A stretch of 64,000 nt of DNA from Streptomyces seoulensis. GTDB lineage: Bacteria; Actinomycetota; Actinomycetes; Streptomycetales; Streptomycetaceae. The stretch lies in NCBI GenBank assembly GCA_013364255.1, contig CP054936.1, forward strand, positions 2,944,853 through 3,008,852, in the 5' to 3' direction. The notes beneath the pieces are model-generated. The model saw only the letters and a program-made list of their open reading frames with translations. It was not told the DNA's origin and ran no database searches. Shown in pieces: positions 61,360 to 64,000 of this stretch (positions are counted from its first letter, which is position 1; each line of letters starts with the position of its first letter). The translations under genes were made by a program, and so were the position numbers.

Positions 61360-62073
61360 ATGCAGCCCGAGGACCTGGTACGCGACCACACGATCTACGC
61401 CTGTGTCATGGGCTCGCGCGCCTTCGGGCTGGCCACGGACGACAGCGACACGGACCTGCGGGGCGTCTACGTGGCCCCCACCGCGCTGTTCTGGCGCTTC
61501 GAGAAGCCGCCGGCGCACGTGGACGGCCCGCTGCCCGAGCAGTTCAGCTGGGAACTGGAACGCTTCTGCGAACTGGCCCTGCGCGCGAACCCCAACATCC
61601 TGGAGTGCCTGCACTCCCCGCTGGTCGAGCACGCCGACGCCACCGGCCGGGAGCTGCTCGCCCTGCGGGAGGCGTTCCTGTCCCGCGGGGTGTACGACAG
61701 CTTCACGGGCTACGCGCTGGGCCAGCGCCGCAAGCTCGACGCCGACCTGCGCACGCACGGCGCCCCGCGCTGGAAGCACGCCATGCATCTGCTGCGCCTG
61801 CTGACCAGCGCCCGCGATCTGCTGCGCACCGGCCGCCTCACCGTGGACGTGGGCGCCGAACGGGAGAGTCTGCTCGCGGTGAAGCGGGGCGAGGTGGCCT
61901 GGCCCCGGGTCGAGTCCTGGATGGCCCGCCTGGCGGACGAGGCCGGGGCGGCCGCCGAGCGCACGCCCCTGCCCGCGGAGCCCGACCGGCGCCGCGTGGC
62001 GGACTTCCTGCACCGCGTCCGCCACGCCTCGGCCTGCCGGGAGCCCTCGGAGACCAGCCCCTGGAGACCGTGA
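61360..62073 (+). CDS. RlaP-like nucleotidyltransferase
   Basis: Protein of 237 residues from the polymerase-beta-like nucleotidyltransferase superfamily (PF10127 type). The active site is VMGSRAFGLATDDSDTDLRGVYVAP with the Gly-Ser and the paired Asp. Downstream helices include NPNILECLHSPLV, KHAMHLLRLLTSARDLLRTGRL and the conserved VKRGEVAW. RNA-repair or tRNA-editing roles have been suggested for the family. It is 22 bp from the Rieske stop and may be co-transcribed. Confidence 0.88.
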   Translation: MQPEDLVRDHTIYACVMGSRAFGLATDDSDTDLRGVYVAPTALFWRFEKPPAHVDGPLPEQFSWELERFCELALRANPNILECLHSPLVEHADATGRELLALREAFLSRGVYDSFTGYALGQRRKLDADLRTHGAPRWKHAMHLLRLLTSARDLLRTGRLTVDVGAERESLLAVKRGEVAWPRVESWMARLADEAGAAAERTPLPAEPDRRRVADFLHRVRHASACREPSETSPWRP

Positions 62074-62092
62074 TCCCCCGGGGCGCCGGTCT

Positions 62093-63160
62093 CTAGAGGT
62101 CGACCTCCTGCATCAGCATGCCGACCTCGGTGTTGGACAGCCGGCGCAGCCAGCCGGACTTCTGGTCGCCCAGGGTGATGGGGCCGAAGGCGGTGCGCAC
62201 CAGCTTGTCGACGGGGAAGCCGGCCTCGGCCAGCATCCGGCGCACGATGTGCTTGCGGCCCTCGTGCAGGGTGACCTCGACCAGGTAGTTCTTGCCGGTC
62301 TGCTCGACCACCCGGAAGTGGTCCGCGCGCGCGTACCCGTCCTCCAGCTGGATGCCGTCCTTGAGCTGCTTGCCCAGGTCGCGCGGGATGGGGCCGACGA
62401 TGTGCGCGAGGTAGGTCTTGCGCACGCCGTACTTGGGGTGGGTGAGGCGGTGCGCCAGCTCGCCGTGGTTGGTGAGCAGGATGACGCCCTCGGTCTCGGT
62501 GTCCAGCCGGCCCACGTGGAACAGCCGCGTCTCGCGGTTGGTGACGTAGTCGCCCAGGCACTGACGGCCCTCGGGGTCCTCCATGGTGGAGACGACGCCG
62601 GCCGGCTTGTTCAGCGAGAAGAACTGGTACGACTGCGTGGCCACGGTCAGGCCGTCGACCTTGACCTCGTCCTTCTCCGGGTCGACTCGCTTGCCCTGCT
62701 CCAGCACGATCTCGCCGTTGACCTCCACGCGGGCCTGCTCGATCAGCTCCTCGCAGGCGCGCCGCGAACCGTAGCCGGCGCGGGCGAGCACCTTCTGCAG
62801 CCGCTCGCCCTCCTGCTCGGCGCCGGGGAAGGTCTTGGGCGGCTTGACGTCCTTCTTGCCGGCGTAGCGCTCGCGGTTGCGCTCCTCGGCCCGCGCCTCG
62901 TACTCGCGCGAGCGCGCCGGGGCGGTGCGGCCGCCGCGGTCCTGGGCCTGCCGGGGGCCGCCCTTGGCGCCGCCGCGGGCGGCGCCGCCGCGGCCCGCCT
63001 TCGGGCCGTCCTTCGTGGCGCCGGGGCCCACGTCGTAGCGGCGCTCCTCGGGGCGGGGCTTGCGGGGGCGGCCCTGCCCCTGCTTGTCGTCCCTGTCGTT
63101 GCCGGCGCCGCGGTGGTTGCCGCGCCCGCCGTTTCCGCCGTTCCTGCCGCTGCTTCGCAT
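62093..63160 (-). CDS. rluB: 23S rRNA pseudouridine synthase (RluB/RsuA family)
   Basis: Pseudouridine synthase of 355 residues. The N-terminal 110 residues are a Gly/Arg/Lys-rich disordered extension common in actinobacteria. Then come an S4 RNA-binding domain (ERLQKVLARAGYGSRRACEELI) and the catalytic domain with the Asp motif VGRLDTETEGVILLTNHGELAHRLTHP. VTLHEGRKHIVRRMLAEAGFPVDKLVR is also conserved. The start ATG 63160 overlaps the scpB stop (TGATG). It modifies a uridine in 23S rRNA. Confidence 0.94.
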   Translation of the reverse strand: MRSSGRNGGNGGRGNHRGAGNDRDDKQGQGRPRKPRPEERRYDVGPGATKDGPKAGRGGAARGGAKGGPRQAQDRGGRTAPARSREYEARAEERNRERYAGKKDVKPPKTFPGAEQEGERLQKVLARAGYGSRRACEELIEQARVEVNGEIVLEQGKRVDPEKDEVKVDGLTVATQSYQFFSLNKPAGVVSTMEDPEGRQCLGDYVTNRETRLFHVGRLDTETEGVILLTNHGELAHRLTHPKYGVRKTYLAHIVGPIPRDLGKQLKDGIQLEDGYARADHFRVVEQTGKNYLVEVTLHEGRKHIVRRMLAEAGFPVDKLVRTAFGPITLGDQKSGWLRRLSNTEVGMLMQEVDL

Positions 63161-63846
63161 CAAATGTCCGTCTGGTCGTCTGCGTCGTCGTACCCCCGGA
63201 CGGTCGTCCGGGGACCCGGGCCGTCATCGGGGGCGTCCGGGTCGAACGACGGCACCCCTTCCTGGGTCTCGGCCTCGATCGCCTCCGCCTCCGGGAGGAA
63301 GGGCGCGAGCTCCGGGAGCTCGTCCAGACCGCGCAGGCCCATCCGCTCCAGGAAGTAGTTCGTCGTCGTGTACAGGATCGCACCTGTTTCGGGTTCCGCG
63401 CCCGCCTCCTGGACCAGCCCCCGCTGGAGCAGGGTGCGCATCACGCCGTCGCAGTTGACTCCGCGCACCGCGGAGACCCTGCTGCGGCTGACCGGCTGGC
63501 GGTAGGCGACCACGGCCAGGGTCTCCAGCGCGGCCTGGGTGAGCCGGGCCTGCTGGCCGTCCAGGACGAAGTCCTCCACGGCCGCCGCGTACGCGGGGCG
63601 GGTGTAGTAGCGCCAGCCCCCGGCGACCGTGCGCAGCTCGAAGCCGCGGCCCTGCGCGGTGTACTCGTCGGCCAGCTCGCGCAGCGCGTCCGCGATCTGC
63701 CGCCGGGGCCGCTGGAGGGTCTTCGCCAGCTGCTCCTCGGTCGCGGGTTCGTCCACGACCATCAAGACGGCCTCCAGGGCGGGCTTGAGGTCGAGATCGG
63801 CGACGGTGGGCGGCCCGGCCGGTGCCCCGGCTCTCTCCTCGCTCAC
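63160..63846 (-). CDS. scpB: Chromosome segregation/condensation protein ScpB
   Basis: Kleisin-interacting winged-helix protein of 228 residues, partner of ScpA and SMC in chromosome compaction. It begins at a GTG overlapping the scpA stop. Two winged-helix domains are visible: LKPALEAVLMVVDEPATEEQLAKTLQRP, and LTQAALETLAVVAYRQPVSRSRVSAVRGVNCDGVMRTLLQRGLV, with YTTTNYFLERMGLRGLDELPELAPFLP closing. The acidic tail of about 35 residues is typical here. Confidence 0.95.
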   Translation of the reverse strand: MSEERAGAPAGPPTVADLDLKPALEAVLMVVDEPATEEQLAKTLQRPRRQIADALRELADEYTAQGRGFELRTVAGGWRYYTRPAYAAAVEDFVLDGQQARLTQAALETLAVVAYRQPVSRSRVSAVRGVNCDGVMRTLLQRGLVQEAGAEPETGAILYTTTNYFLERMGLRGLDELPELAPFLPEAEAIEAETQEGVPSFDPDAPDDGPGPRTTVRGYDDADDQTDI

Positions 63847-64000
63847 GGCTTCCTCTCCTCCTGGGTCTTCTCGGGCGGCTCGGGCGGCCGGTCGAACTCG
63901 TCGGTGACCTTCGGCGTCCCGTCGCCGTCGCCGCCGGTCCAGCGCACGGTCAGCTCGCCCAGGGCCGTCTCCTGCTCCAGGGCGACGGCCTTCTCCCGGT
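63843..64000 (-). CDS. scpA: Segregation/condensation protein ScpA (C-terminal end; cut by window)
   Basis: Only the last 51 codons are in the window. The frame gives REKAVALEQETALGELTVRW, matching the ScpA C-terminal winged-helix end (family pattern EQ-x-x-LGELTVRW), then a Pro/Glu-rich tail ending QEERKP. Its stop overlaps the scpB GTG by four bases (GTGA). Confidence 0.85.
   Translation of the reverse strand, partial: REKAVALEQETALGELTVRWTGGDGDGTPKVTDEFDRPPEPPEKTQEERKP

Overview
The window looks like chromosomal DNA of a Streptomyces or close relative. G+C is very high, nearly every codon ends in G or C, GTG and TTG starts are common, and ATGA/GTGA stop-start overlaps are frequent. The gene content is also typical: a SepF-like protein, secreted S1 protease, SGNH lipase, sortase-anchored LPMO, LysM transglycosylase, DUF5925 ATPase, and a core run der-plsC-cmk-tyrA-aroH followed by rluB-scpB-scpA. 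I see no rRNA, tRNA, CRISPR array, phage or intact insertion sequence. The variable features are mostly short tandem repeats, repeat-expanded proteins and decayed genes.

Layout. 1-6763: 3' part of homogentisate dioxygenase, its GntR neighbour, an orphan type ISP-like specificity domain, a TetR/ABC efflux cassette and a class III CoA-transferase. 6840-8562: a small unknown protein and an SGNH lipase. 8828-18782: a likely exopolysaccharide locus with a membrane protein, CelD/BcsL-type acyltransferase, two GT2 glycosyltransferases, a polysaccharide deacetylase and a 1224-aa flippase/GT-C-like fusion, facing a membrane-anchored glycoside hydrolase. 18916-26965: DUF5925 AAA ATPase, DUF72, GntR, tandem GNAT, methyltransferase, a 45-residue protein, the LPMO, a lipase, and a MarR/cupin pair. 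26983-31785: a mutasome (DnaE2 plus a degenerate Y-family polymerase) preceded by SOS boxes, two of which lie 90 bp apart in a duplicated promoter segment. 31933-35783: a DUF3533-type membrane protein, a protease with a nearby 3' relic of a paralogue, and DUF1684.

35780-43727 is the most unusual part. Minus-strand genes for an amino-acid-type ABC permease, FAD/NAD(P)-binding protein, ABC ATPase (broken), two LLM flavin monooxygenases (one with about 240 residues of Ala/Gly repeats) and DUF1684 diverge from a lipoprotein solute-binding protein. A 23-codon leader ORF ending Cys-Ser-Cys, apparently leaderless, and a C/T-rich 338-nt leader precede the binding-protein gene. I read this as a cysteine-responsive import-and-oxidation island for an organosulfur or amino-acid-like compound. 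The broken ATPase means import would need another ATPase.

43750-55642: a Cys-rich DUF5685 protein with a GHAP repeat array, sflA, glutaryl-CoA-type dehydrogenase, DHA2 transporter, PIG-V-like mannosyltransferase, PAP2 phosphatase, I78 inhibitor, WYL regulator, an Rpf-like LysM protein and an unknown protein. 55681-64000: a small unknown protein, then the conserved core (der, plsC, cmk, tyrA, aroH; Rieske lipoprotein; RlaP-like nucleotidyltransferase; rluB, scpB, 3' end of scpA). Within these operons adjacent genes mostly overlap by four bases, suggesting translational coupling.
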